A program made the translations under genes and the position numbers. Under the pieces are notes generated by a model, which saw nothing but the letters and a program-made list of their open reading frames with translations, was not told the origin of the DNA and ran no database searches. Below, in pieces: positions 42,901 to 54,246 of a DNA stretch of 64,000 bases. Position 1 is the stretch's first letter. Each line of letters begins with the position of its first letter. This stretch comes from Lytechinus variegatus (lineage: Eukaryota; Echinodermata; Echinoidea; Temnopleuroida; Toxopneustidae), in assembly GCF_018143015.1 (NCBI RefSeq), contig NC_054743.1, positions 29,161,434 through 29,225,433 of the forward strand. Reading direction: 5' to 3'.

Positions 42901-45900
42901 TTCACATGAGCACCGTGTATGCTCAGACTTCACAGGCTCAAAAGAGTGCTGTTAGCATAATCACCCTAATACAAGATATTTAACACAAAACAAAACTTCT
43001 GAAAAAGTTATTATGATCAAGAAGAATCAACCTCAGATATCTTGTGCAGAAAATGCAGAAAACAAATGATATTATCTCCTAAATTATGCTTTTCCTGAAG
43101 ATTGATGATATTCTGTTGTCAAAATTGTATAACTCATTATCTAGGTATCTTATGACTCCATAATTGTTTTGTTATTTTCTCCTTCAGCTATGGGAGGTAT
43201 ATAACCAAAGGAGGTTAGTTCGAACGTTCTCAGGTCACAAACAGGCAGTCAGGGATGTGTGCTTTAACAACGATGGGACCAAGTTCCTTAGCGCTGCTTA
43301 TGATCGATACATCAAGCTCTGGGACACAGAAACAGGTATGTGCCTTCATTTTTCTTCACAAGTCAGATTGTTTTATATACTTTTTTTGTCATGGGACTGT
43401 TCAAAGATTTGACCTCTTAAAGAAAGTACATACCAATCTGTAATTTCATACTCTGTCAGATTTTATAAACTTTTACTAGTATGTGGAATGTAACCAGTTA
43501 AGATTTTTTAAATCTAAAAAGATGAAGATACATTCAATTTATTTATCACAAAATTGCAAATTGCCTGTAATTTGTCGACACGAAAGAAATATAGACTAGA
43601 GGAAAAGATATAATTTGATAAATGAATATCACAAACAATCTATGTATCATCATTATAACATGAAGTTGTGGAATAATTTGGGATCTTAATAAAGGTTATC
43701 ATTTATCATGAGTGAATTATGGTGTATTATTTCTTGAATGGAAATTAATAATTGGTCACTGTATGATTTGTTATAAAAATCAGTCTGTCAGTGAAATTGA
43801 TACCTTATAAATTATGAATTATACGAGTGTAGCATCTCATTTAATTTGTTAATTCATACCACATTATGTTCTACCGTTTTCAGGACAATGTATTGAGAAG
43901 TTTACAAGTCGTAAGGTTCCGTACTGCGTGAAGTTCAACCCAGAGGAAGACAAACAACACATCTTTGTTGCTGGCATGTCAGACAAAAAAATAGTTCAGG
44001 TAGGTTGACAAGGGATTGGTTTCATAAAACCATTGGTAAAGTTATGCATGATATTACAAGTGACCTGATTATGGCAGGCTTAATGGGTTTGTAGAATATT
44101 ATGGTAATTAGCTAAATAATATTAAAATATAGTAGATTTGTTGCCATTGATATTATTATTATTAATTTTGATGAAGATAATAATAATGAATAACATTTTC
44201 CCCCCATTTTAGCCTCTTTAGCCTGCATAACATATGTTATTATTATCCTTATTCAATCTAATTGTAAGAAGTCAGAAGCTCCTAATTTTTACAGTCTTTG
44301 ATATGACACAACCAGGGATCAAACACCCTGTTCATGACGCAGGCGCTCGACCGCAGAGCCATCTTGCTGGGTAGCTCATTAACGTGAACTTTCCTAGAGA
44401 ATAGGACAATGTGTAAAAAGCTCCATGTACAGTAAAGGAATGATATCAGTGCACTTAACTTCAGCGACTTAAAGGAACACTGCTAAGGGTGTGGGGGACA
44501 ATTTGTTCTTTTCTACTTGAAATTGTCTCATTTGACGACTCTTCTATAATTATAATAATAATAATATATTTACCCAGAGAAGCCACTTCAGTTCTGAAAA
44601 CTGTTCTCCAAGCGGGCCCTGCTATTGATATTACCCCGGCTTTAGCTGGGCTGCCAAGGCGCTCGAGCATTCAAAGAATTTCTTCCTACCGGGTACCCGT
44701 TCACCTCACCCGGGTTGCTCTATGTGAGCAATAGATCACAGAACCAATGTGTCATAGGAAACATCATTTACTGTTCATGATTTGCAATCAATCTCTTTCT
44801 CCCCTCACACTTTTAATAACCCCTTTATACTTAGTTGTTAGTCTCGCAATAGGTGTTCACAAATATCTCTTTGTCATGGTATGGAAGACTACTGAGGTGC
44901 CAAATGGGATGCCCATTTGAAACTCTATTTCCAATTCCAATTTTCATTTAGAGTGAGCTTGTTCACTTTCCCTTCATTTATTTGAGATATATGTTGATGT
45001 ATATAATACAAAATTAATGGAAAGGGTAAAATTAATAGAAATGATTTAAGATTTATCTATACATGTAACACACATATCTGTCGAAAATGACACTCAAGGC
45101 ATACAAAATAAGCAAGACAAAATACAAGAGGAAATAATAGTACATGCACTCTGAGAATTCAGAATGATGTCAAGTTTACATATGCAATGCAATAAAACCA
45201 TTTTTTTCTTTGCACTTCGCTTGCTTTTTACAGTGGGACATTAGAAGTAATGAGATCGTTCAGGAATACGACCGCCACTTGGGTGCTGTCAACACCATCA
45301 CGTTCGTCGATAATAACAAACGTTTTGTGACGACATCCGACGACAAGAGTTTGAGGGTGTGGGAATGGGACATACCTGTAGATTTCAAGTACATTGCAGA
45401 CCCCAGCATGCACAGTATGCCAAGTGTTTCACTCAGTCATAACGGTAAGTGGATGATTGACTGTGATTTTACAGCACATATTCGTAATTCCGAAGCTTCG
45501 TTATTCCCAAGGTTCGGATATTCCGAAGGTTCGTTATTCCAAAGGCTCATATGTCCGAAGGATAGTAATTCCAAAGGTTCATTAGTCCAAAAACAAAATG
45601 AGGTTCGTAATTCCGAAGGTCGTTAGTCCGAAAACAAAGTGAGGTTTGTAATTCCGAAGGTTCGTTAATTCGAAAACGAAATGAGGTTCGTAATTCCGAA
45701 GGTTCGTCTGAAAACGTAATGATTAATGAACCTTATTTCGTTTCGGACTAACGAACCTTCAGAACAAGATGATCTTTGAAGGTTTCCATGGTGGAGAGAA
45801 TATTGAAAGGTTTTACGGTAAACACCATGTATGTAGTCCTGAAAAGGACTGTTTGTTATTTTTTCTTGAATATATGTTAGCTCTGAAAAGAACTGTTATC

Positions 45901-48737
45901 GACATTTTTACCAGCGTGTTCTGGTGGTCATCAGGAATTATAGGAAAACACGCTGGTCGAAACGTTGATAACAGTTCTTTTCAGAGCTAACATATATTGA
46001 AGAAAGAATAACAAACAGTCCTTTTCAGGACTACATACATGGTGTTTACCGTAAAACCTTTCAAGAACCTTCAGAACAACGAACCTTATTTTGTTTTCGG
46101 ATTAACGAGCCTTCGGAACAACAAACCTTATTTCGTTTTCGGACTAACGAACCTTCAGAATGACAAACCTTCGGAATAATGCCACAAATGTTCGAATTAA
46201 CGAACCCTTTTACGTTTTCGGAGTAACGAACATCGAGGTATAGGCAATTTATGTGTTTCGGAATTACGAAGTGTGACCGATTTTACAGGGGTCACGAAGT
46301 TAACTGTTACACTCCTGTATTGCACACTTGTTTATTAAACATGTAACTTCATGCTTCATTTTTTATTACACTGTATTATGCATACTTTTTTAACACACCA
46401 TGATTTGTTTAATACATGCAACTAGAAATGTTTATCGGTTAGCAATATGAAGTTAGTATAAATCACTGTTTTAGCAAAAAGAACGGTACATTCTTTTCTA
46501 TTCTTTATCAATTTTTATTATTTCTGACTCATGAACATTGAAAGGAAATATGCAGCATTGAAAATTAAAGTTTTAGTGTTGCCAATTTGAAGTAGAAATG
46601 CTGATCATGTAAAGAATCAACTATATTTGATTCATGATTGTCACAAATTAGTAAACATATATTACCTGCTGGTATCTGTACAAAGTATATGGGAATCACA
46701 GAGTTCAGTGGTCAACAGGTTAACCATACTGATTGCTTTAATATGTTTTGAAGGTAACTTTGAAATATGATGAATTGGATACAATTTTTCTGTCTACCTG
46801 TAGGGAAGTGGCTGGGTTGCCAGTCGATGGATAACCAGATCGTCATCTACAGCGCCATCAATAGGTTCCGACAGAACAGGAAAAAGATCTTCAAAGGTCA
46901 CATGGTTGCTGGCTATGCTTGCCAGATGGACTTTGCCCCAGACATGAGGTAAGAATTTAGAGTCGAATACGAGAAGTCGCAGTGAGCGATCGTATTAGGA
47001 GAAAGAGTTTGAAATAATGATAGATAGAGAGCAAGTTTTTGTCTCACCTGCATAGCAGAGTGAGACTATATAGGCGCCGCTTTTCCGACGGGATCAACAC
47101 CAAATCTTAACCTGAGGTTAAGTTTTTGAAATGACAGCATAACTTAGAAAGTATATGAACTTAGTTCATGAAACTTGGCCATAAGGTTAATCAAGTATTA
47201 CTGAATATCCTGCATGAGTTTCACGTCACATGACCAAGGTCAAAGGTCACTTAGGGTCAATGAACTTTGGCCGAATGGGGGTATCTGTTGAATTACCATC
47301 ATAACTTTGAAAGTGTGTTGGTCTAGTTCATAAAGTTGGACATAAGAGTAATCAAGTATCACTGAACATCCTGTGCACATTTTAGATCACATGACCAAGG
47401 TCAAAGGTCAATGAACTTTGGCCATAATGGGGGTATCTGTTGAATCACCATCATAACTTTGATAGTTTATGGATCTGAGTCGTGAAACTTGGACATAAGA
47501 GTAATCAAGTATCACTGAACATCCTGTGCGAGTTTCAGGTCACATGATCAAGGACAAAGGTCATGTAAGGTCAATGAACTTTGGCCATGTTGGGGGTATC
47601 TGTTGAATTACCATCATATCTCTGTAAGTGTATTGGTCTAGTTCATTAAATGTTTAAATAAGAGTAACCAAGTATCACTGAACATCTTGTGCAAGTTATA
47701 GTAGTTTTCAAAATCAGCACTGCTGCTATATTGCATCGCGTGATGCAGGTGAGACCGCCAGAGGCATTCCACTTGTTTAACAGTACAAATCACATTTTCA
47801 TTCTTATCACTATGAATGGACGGGGACAAAAGCTATTCTATTTCTTTATATGAAATGGAACCTTATAAAATGATGGGCTAAAATCTCTCACATGACCGGT
47901 CTTTTAATTTTTTAGGTAACAGGAAAATTGACTAATGACTGGTACTGACAACTAGTTGTATTGGCCAGTCATCGTTTTGTATAAGGATAATATATCCAAT
48001 AACTAGGTTCCTCATCATGATCTTATATAACATGTTGTGCACATCACATTGCTCGGGCATTATTAAAGCTGTTGTTGATCCTAGTCCTATTTTCACTTCA
48101 TTAAATCCTTTTATGATGTTACCAATTTAGTTCTTATCAAACAATCCCCAAATTCCAATCTTATGCAGTGGCCGTGGAATGGTTTTCAAAGTGGGGGGGG
48201 CTGACCATGCAAAAAATCACAATCATGCAGTAAGTTTTACGTTTTATACACAGTTTTGGAAAAAAATAAGATCGTGATGAGGAACCTGGTTATTGGATAT
48301 ATTATCCTTGTAAAAAATGATAACTGGTCAATACAACTAGTTGTTAGTACCAGTCATTAGTCAATTTTCCTTTTACCTAAGAAATTAAAAGACCGCTTCA
48401 GCAGCCCCTGTTATGATAGCACCCATCTTCACTAGCTTTCCATCAGAGCAGCATACAAACTTATTTTCCTCTTGATAATTCTCAGCATTTACTTCATTGA
48501 CAGTCAACTGCCATAAAGTAATCCAATGCATCTATGTTCTTTTTCACAATTATCTACAGTTACATTGTATCTGGAGATGCCGACGGAAAATTGAATGTGT
48601 GGGACTGGAAGACCACGAAACTATACACCAAGTTGAAGGCACATGACGGCGTTTGCATTGGCTGTTTATGGCACCCCCATGAAACGTCAAAAGTTATAAC
48701 ATGTGGATGGGACGGACTTATAAAACTCTGGGACTGA
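33935..48737 (+). CDS. CDC40: Pre-mRNA-processing factor 17, spliceosomal WD40 protein
   Basis: Second-step splicing factor of the catalytic spliceosome. Exons: 33935-34120, 37393-37482, 38506-38635, 39097-39174, 39821-39963, 40993-41089, 41995-42209, 43188-43335, 43884-43999, 45234-45444, 46804-46948 and 48560-48737. All introns are GT-AG and all phases match, giving 578 codons; human CDC40 is 579. The N-terminus ([18 protein letters not shown]) is acidic and flexible. The middle has [23 protein letters not shown] and QRRTFSSYG, then [12 protein letters not shown]. From about residue 283 come seven WD40 repeats ([66 protein letters not shown] at the C-terminus). The start is the only ATG giving the conserved N-terminus. 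No frame breaks. Introns 1, 5, 7, 9, 10 and 11 hold mobile elements. Confidence 0.97.
34160..34705. mobile_element. CCCGGGGGGGGCACT-end element in CDC40 intron 1
   Basis: The left end reads TAAAAATCCCGGGGGGGGCA and the right end is an inverted version, AAGTGCCCC… followed by a long C run, GGG and TAAAAATACT. TCCAAGGCATAGCATTTT is duplicated inside (34261-34280, 34311-34330). No transposase frame. Confidence 0.6.
34735..35174. mobile_element. Two-hairpin element, copy C, 9-bp target duplication
   Basis: 440 bp from TAGACC to GTCTA. CCCTCGACC is duplicated at 34726-34734 and 35175-35183. Both terminal hairpins seen in copy B are conserved. Located in CDC40 intron 1. Confidence 0.85.
35507..37134. 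mobile_element. 1.6-kb DNA element with GGTGGCCC-rich inverted ends
   Basis: Left end CAAGGCTCGACATTAGCGGT, then GGCCC and GGGCCACC. Right end GGGCCACCACC, A run, GTCAATGTGGAGCCTTG. AATAAGA flanks both sides (35500-35506, 37135-37141). No transposase motif was seen in the AT-rich interior. The end layout suggests a non-autonomous hAT-like element, though hAT duplications are usually 8 bp. Located in CDC40 intron 1. Confidence 0.7.
37597..37683. mobile_element. SINE tail fragment in CDC40 intron 2
   Basis: TAATAATAGTAACGGTTATT, ATATGCGCTATACACAAAAA and CACAGCGCTTAGAATTG resemble the tail of the SINE at 21898-22240 (TAATAATAGCCAATTTCTAA, ATAGCGCTTTT). Short and uncertain. Confidence 0.35.
40013..40165 (+). 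mobile_element. tRNA-headed SINE in CDC40 intron 5
   Basis: TTTCGGTTTAGTGGTTTTC (box A-like) and GGTTTCAAACCCC (box B, 40064-40076) have the spacing of a tRNA-type polymerase III promoter. A body with CTGCCCTCAACCTAGGTGAG follows. It is not a tRNA gene because the cloverleaf is not maintained. Confidence 0.6.
40319..40916. mobile_element. MITE in CDC40 intron 5, TTAAAGG-end family
   Basis: Left TTAAAGGACAAATCCATCTC, right GGGGTGGACTTGACCTTTAA. Internal segments are mirrored (CATCAAAATCGGATGAAAT against ACATCCAATTATGATTAAAT). TTAA at both outer ends. Same family as 22772-23355. Confidence 0.75.
42324..42552. mobile_element. Small MITE in CDC40 intron 7
   Basis: Inverted ends GGGTGATTTCAAGTCCGGTG and CACTGAACTTGAAATCACCC. 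229 bp, no coding potential. Confidence 0.7.
44300..44730 (-). mobile_element. tRNA-headed SINE fragments in CDC40 intron 9
   Basis: Near 44309-44365 the - strand reads ATGGCTCTGCGGTCGAGCGC and later GTTTGATCCCTGG, a tRNA-like head. 44560-44720 holds a separate SINE-like body with ACCCGGGTGAGGTGAACGGG on the - strand. Boundaries unclear. Confidence 0.4.
45477..46275. mobile_element. Foldback element with ~119-bp hairpin arms in CDC40 intron 10
   Basis: Inner arms 45803-45921 and 45945-46064 are near-perfect reverse complements around a short spacer. Outer arms consist of short tandem units (CGTAATTCCGAAGGTTCG and GTTAGTCCGAAAACGAAATG types) in one orientation on the left (45480-45760) and inverted on the right (46065-46275). 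No transposase. In the pre-mRNA it would form a very long double-stranded stem. Confidence 0.85.
47041..47755. mobile_element. Element with GTCTCACCTGCAT ends and ~155-bp internal repeats, CDC40 intron 11
   Basis: Perfect 13-bp inverted ends (47041-47053, 47743-47755). Inside are three to four tandem units of about 155 bp, each with CATGACCAAGGTCAAAGGTC-like sequence, CAATGAACTTTGGCC, GGGGGTATCTGTTGAAT and CATCATAACTTTGA. Two full units carry AGGTCAAAGGTCA, a DR1 arrangement of nuclear-receptor half sites; a third is altered. Confidence 0.8.
47897..48395. mobile_element. Long-inverted-repeat element, CDC40 intron 11
   Basis: Two 127-bp arms (47897-48023, 48269-48395) are reverse complements with about ten mismatches and start CGGTCTTTTAATT. 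The 245-bp centre has no open frame. It is a foldback-type DNA element lying 165 bp upstream of the last CDC40 exon. Confidence 0.85.
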
Positions 48738-49054
48738 GACTGTTGTATGTGTGCTCAGTGGACTTGATGTATTTAATGAAAACCAACATCATAGTGAGTA
48801 CATGGGACAGTGCAGGAACCTCGGAAACTGCTTTAGCTGCGGAAAGTGTGACATCCTGGATGCTCTTCAGAAAGTATGGCAGTATGATCGCACAGACGTA
48901 CATATCCAGGTATATGCTGGTGAAAACTTTATGGAAGACAAGATTGGATCCTAGACGGATTTGTACAATGTTTCTGTCTGTATGATGACGACAAACTGAA
49001 TGAATGGGTCCACAGTGAAGTCTCAGGAGCATCCAAACCTTCTTGTAGTCTGAT

Positions 49055-49205
49055 TTCTATGTGGGGTCATTTTATGACAGGACTTGTCAGGCATTTTATT
49101 TGACAAGTCTGTTTTATCCGACAGTTACCATAGGAACTGCTTCTCAGCTAATCAAAATTGAGGAAAGATTGTCAGATCCGACTTGTCGGACAAAAATATT
49201 GATGA
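49055..49205. mobile_element. Small repeat in CDC40 3' region
   Basis: Second copy of 33285-33445, same orientation. It starts about 320 bp after the CDC40 stop codon, so it is probably within the 3' UTR. Confidence 0.6.
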
Positions 49206-49239
49206 GACTCTACTCTGACCTATCGCACCACCCCATTAC

Positions 49240-49245
49240 AATAAA
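49240..49245 (+). terminator. Candidate CDC40 poly(A) signal
   Basis: AATAAA about 500 bp after the stop codon, the first such hexamer seen on the + strand. Further candidates exist downstream, so the choice is tentative. Confidence 0.35.
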
Positions 49246-49825
49246 ATTCCAACCTCTCTGTGTCATTCTTTAAACCATTGAAATTAACTTAGAATAATTT
49301 TTTTCACTTTTACACCATGGGGAAAGAACACAGTTAACATAAGAAACGTACAATGTACACAAAAATTTGACATTTTTAGTCGGTCTCCCCCACAATTTTA
49401 TGTTAGTTAGACCATTGCCTAATTGAAGTGGACTTCAGAATACATTTGTGTGAAATGTGGCTACATGAAGTAATCTTTTGATCTTGCCTACTTTAGGTTG
49501 GAAATTTCCTCAAGTGAATGAATAATCAGTCGCGTACCTTGACCCTGAGGAGACAATGATTGGAGGGGCACTGTATTGTTTGTGAACAATGCTGTGCCCC
49601 TCCAATGCTTTGTCTCCTCCGGTTCACTGTCCGCCACTGTGAATAATGTACATCAGTCTTTTCTGTGGTGCTTTTCATGAAACCATGTGATCAAATGCAC
49701 ATTAATCAACATATTTATAAAGAAATAACCCATATTCTGGACAAGTTCTGTATTTGTATAATTATGATCGTTCAATGCTGCCCTCAATTTAGCAAGCTTG
49801 TTGTTCTTATTGTTACCTGTTGAAT

Positions 49826-50270
49826 TGGTAACAATTCAATTCAATTCTTATTTCGCAAATAGGATAAAAATACAAAGAAACATCAAATAATGTAATTAGA
49901 TAATAAAATTAATTGCATGGCTTTCCATGGAGGTTTTAAGAAACCTGTAAGGCTGGATCGCCAAAACAGTAAAAACACAACAATGTTAATAAACAAAATT
50001 TTATATATATCATTATAGTAAATTCAATGTAGGAAAAAGGAGAAAAAACGCTAAGAGTACAAAAACACAAGTTGAAGGGGGAAGATACGGTACAAGTAAT
50101 GCAATGATATTAACTGTGAAAATGATCGTTTACTAGAAAGTCTTCATACTGTTTTCTAAAGGAAGAAATTAATAAATAACACAATCAATTATAAAAAAAA
50201 TATGTAAAAAATAATCGTAACTGTTAGTCTCTGTCAAATCAAAATGTCACAATCAGTCGCAAATATTGAT
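49826..50270 (-). mobile_element. LINE 3' end
   Basis: On the - strand the end is a GAATTGAATTGAATTG tail preceded by an AT-rich 3' UTR that includes CATGCAATTAATTTTATTATC. No RT codons recognised. Inferred from tail structure like that at 6160-6176. Confidence 0.4.
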
Positions 50271-50689
50271 TAGATTCCTCTTTTTGTTGCAGGTTAATAT
50301 GGAATGCACAATTCTGTTAACACTCTCAAACAATCAGGTTGTTATATACCTATGTGTATGTTAAGTAATATCAATGTATCATAGACTTGTTAAATAATAG
50401 CCTGCAGTATGATCTGATGAAGACTGCAACTATTTTGCCATTTTGAGTCTGATGTGGGGAGACTACAAACAGCGGCTGCATACTGTAGTCTCGAACCAGA
50501 CTCGTAACAGAAAAGCCAAAAGCAGTAGCCTCAACCGAGAGTATAGGCGAGCAAAATAGTAGATCAGTATTTTATTACATTTCAAAATATCACACTTGAA
50601 CTGCAATCATTAATGAACTTTCTTTTTTGATTAGTGGTTTGAAAGGTCACTCGGTGATTTTCCAAGGACAGTGCTGGTAATGATAAGTT

Positions 50690-50910
50690 AAGTGTTGTGG
50701 GTGGTGTTAATATTAACCCAACACAAACACCACCTTTTAACACCAACATTTAAACACTCAAGGTGTTTTGATCGAATGGATGAATCATCAGGCTCTTCAT
50801 TCAAATCTCTGCACTGCACTACCATTGTTTTACAAGGCATGAATCTATATTTGCCACTCTCCACCCAGGTACAAAATGGATATCGACAGGAGAGAATTCC
50901 CTGACTGCTG
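50690..50910. mobile_element. Composite MITE/SINE-like repeat
   Basis: 50695-50760 is rich in GGTGTTAA/TTAACACC motifs, like 53995-54246. 50855-50910 holds CCACTCTCCACCCAGGTACA, like the SINE body at 22110-22140. Confidence 0.4.
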
Positions 50911-51299
50911 AGGAGTGAGGGCATGAATCAAACAGAGTATATGAGAATGCATTAAGCACCTTCTGTGGTGGACATATGTATACTTCACAGATAACCCAAA
51001 TTGTATATCAAATCTAAATTTCATTTTTTATTGGAAGTTTTGGTTAGCTTTCATATCAGTTCTTCAAAATGCTCGTATCTCTTTTCAACACAAAAGTTTT
51101 TACTGGCAAGTTATCCATTAGCGGTGGTTTACCGAGTCTCCTAACAGAGATTGATGCCATGTGTGAATACTGAGGTGATGATATTTGTACAATATTTTTT
51201 AATAAATGCTATATGTTTTTACTATGGAACCATTTGTCTTGACCTAGATTATCGTGTTTATTATCACTTTTTGAGGACACCATATTGCATTCAGCTGGC

Positions 51300-51545
51300 T
51301 TTCCTTTACAGGAAATAAGCACCAAAGGGGGTGGAGGGAGAATGGGATAGAGTGCAGAGAAGGAGGCAGAGATGAAGGGAAAGAAACAGATATAGAAGAG
51401 GGAGAAAGAGACACACACAAATAAGGCTCAGAGAAAGAGGAAGATGGGTTGAAAGAGAGAGAGAGAGTGGAGTGCGAACAAAATGTGAGAAGAAAGAAAA
51501 GAGAGAAGACAGCGAGTACAATGATAGTGGAAGTAAAGAGAGAAT
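51300..51545. repeat. Purine-rich low-complexity tract
   Basis: GAGA/AAAG-rich. Long open frames on the - strand here are serine/leucine-rich translations of the tract and not genes. Confidence 0.6.
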
Positions 51546-51554
51546 AGAGACTAT

Positions 51555-52095
51555 GACGTGTCCAAAGGACACAGATGACCCCGCTTAACGCGATCAGAAA
51601 TTCATACCATATTATTGAACCAACTCGCACATATGAGCTGTGACCTTTGACCTGCGGACTCCGAATTCAAACTTAGCGTGTATTTTGGTGTCATCTACCT
51701 ACACACCCAATTTATTTTTAATCTTTTGAATATTTCATAAGTTATCATGCGGAAACCAACTCGCATATTTAATGAGCTTTGACCTGCGGACTCCGAATTC
51801 AAACTTGGCCTGTATTTTGATGTCATCTACGTACACACCCAATTTATTTTTAATCTGTTGAATATTTCATAAGTTATCATGCGGAAACCAACTCGCATAT
51901 TTAATGAGCTGTGACCTTTGACCTGCGGACTCCGAATTCAAACTTGGCCTGTATTTTGATGTCATCTACCTACACACCATTTTTTTTTAAATCCATGAAA
52001 TTTTTTTCGAGATATTGCGCGAAAACCAAGTGGGGGGACGGACAGGGGCACGCTTAAATGCACCCTCCGGATTTCGTCTGCGGGGACATAACAAT
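51555..52095. repeat. Tandem repeat, three units of ~134 bp
   Basis: Units start at CAACTCGCA near 51621, 51756 and 51889. Each contains CTGCGGACTCCGAATTCAAA, GTATTTTG.TGTCATCTAC and ATTTCATAAGTTATCATGCG. Two units carry TGACCTTTGACC, the reverse complement of a DR1 motif. Left and right borders carry GACGTGTCC…GACCCCGCTTAA and GGGGCACGCTTAA…GCGGGGACA, suggesting one mobile unit. Confidence 0.75.
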
Positions 52096-52924
52096 TGAGT
52101 GAAAATGAAATGAAAATTAACAAATTAAAGAAGAAAGAAAGAGGAGAAATTTATGTGCATAACATGCCATATAATAATCCAGCTTTCCCGCCTCATCAGA
52201 CATAAACACGCATAGCTTTCACATAATGGCAATCTATCTTTTGTTAATAGAACTATCGTAACCAATTCTCTCTAAGATTATTATAATCACCATTACTCAC
52301 AACCATTTTGATGACGACATAATAATTAGACAAAAATGCAAGTGGGAAACGCCAAAGAAATACGACATTTGACAAATAGGCTTCTTTTCAAGTCAAAACG
52401 GTAGTAGGGGGTAATTCAGGGTTTTATTGCAAGTCATAAAAGGACATCAAATTCGCATTTTATTGAGTAGCTGGTGTTAAAGATGAATAATACAGCTACT
52501 TTTTTAATATATTGCTTTCCTGGCTGCCCGGTGCAAAAGGTATTTAAAGTGGGTTTAGCTCCGAAATGAAGTGTGCATGTGAGAGTATTTATGAAATGAA
52601 TATACAGAAATGTCACTCGCATATGAGAAGTCAGGTTATGTTTAAGAATGTATCTCTCCGGCTTTTAGTACAATTTAGTGTCAATCTACATAACTACGTG
52701 GGAAGTCTACCACTGTGTGCATAACTTATTGTTTATTTGAAATTCGAACCAACCTAGATATGGTCTTTAATTTTCATGAATGAATTAGTATTTCATATTC
52801 TTTATTGACAGTAAAATTTCATTAAATATATATATTTCTTCAATATAACGTCATTTTCTCCCGTTTTCTTTTCTCTACTTCTAATTTTTCTTCTTCCCTT
52901 CTTCCCTTCTTTTCCATTTTTTCT

Positions 52925-52990
52925 TCTTCTCTTTCTTTCTCTCTCTCTATCTCTCTCTATCTATCTATCTATCTATCTGTCTATCATCTA
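52925..52990. repeat. Pyrimidine microsatellite
   Basis: CTCTCTCTATCTCTCTCTAT followed by ATCT repeats. Confidence 0.75.
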
Positions 52991-52999
52991 CCTCAGCAT

Positions 53000-53990
53000 A
53001 TTATCAGAGTACTACCACAGACCTGACACCAAAATTTCATCTTTTACTTTTACTCATTCACATAAAGAGTAACAATAGCGAAAAGCAAATCATTGTCCTC
53101 AAAATCTTGATATGTCTGAAAGTTTACTTTTAGATTATAAAAATCTGTTTAGATACAAGATAGCATTCACTTTATAGGTGTCATAAAATTAATTAATTAT
53201 GAAACAATTAAAACAACATATATAGACTGCTAGTATCTGGAACTTCACGTAGGCCTATTTGTCGCATGAAGTATACGCTGCTGTATTGATAAACACGTGT
53301 CACGTACTGACAACAGCTGTGAAGCTGCCGATCATCAAATCATGAAATAACAAATCAAAACAACAGAAAGTAACAAAATGCTGTCGTCATCTGCGACCTA
53401 AATACCGTTAGACTGAAACAACTTTTAACACCTTGCCTAAACGAAAGGCTGTTTCACAATGCGATGACTGAATTCACAATCGATCGGTGTACACGCCCGT
53501 ACATCACTTTAAGAAGGCCATGGGAAAAGCTATGGCGTGGGAAAGTGAAATTATTTTAAAGTCTACTCGCGCCGCCGCAACCAAAAACTACAAAATACAT
53601 GCATTTTAAGTACATTTGTAGAGTGGGGATTTTTGTTGTTCTTGAAAGTTTTGTGAATTTGAAAAGGATCGATTTAGGGCGTTTTCACCGCGTCTCGTTC
53701 AAGCGTGCCTTTCTCCCCTTTCGATTGACTGAATATAGATTCACATATCTATATAGCTTCCTGTATTTAGCAGTGTTGTATGAACAGTCAACTTCTTTAC
53801 GCAGTAATATATTTCCTGAAATGCAGAGGTGGCACTGGCACTTCCAATGAAATGGCAAAGCTGTAACTTTCTTACACGCCCCCCCCCCCCCTCCCCCTCC
53901 TCTCCCCTTGGTACGCCTCTTCTGACTATGATAATAGGAGCTGGATGGGGAAGGCAACGGGTGAGTGTTTCCATATGTCCCTGGTGCCGC
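53000..53990. other. Non-coding interval
   Basis: An 83-codon frame at 53599-53850 has no recognisable motif or splice context. A C run lies at about 53879-53892. No gene is supported. Confidence 0.4.
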
Positions 53991-53994
53991 CACT

Positions 53995-54246
53995 GATACA
54001 CTGTAAAAGCCAGTGTGGTGTTAAAACTGACACCAATTTGTGTTAGTAGAGGACCACACCCTGAGGTGTTAAAATTACACCCTAGAGGATAAACATATAA
54101 CACCAAAGAGTGTAAATGAAACAACAAAAGGTGTTGTAATAACACCTATAGGTGTAAAACTAACACCAACAATTTAACACCGGTGTAAAATAACTTGTGT
54201 GGTCCTCTTTGTACACCGGTTAACACCACAGTTTTTGCTATGTATC
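53995..54246. mobile_element. MITE rich in GGTGTTAA motifs
   Basis: Left GATACACTGTAAAAGCCAGT then GTGGTGTTAA; right TTAACACCACAGTTTTTGCT then ATGTATC, an inverted pair. The interior repeats ACACC/GGTGT. No coding potential. Confidence 0.7.

Noticed and set aside
51244-51630. 128-codon leucine/serine-rich frame resembling a membrane protein
   Set aside because: The hydrophobic look comes from a GAGA-rich DNA tract; overlapping frames look equally membrane-like.
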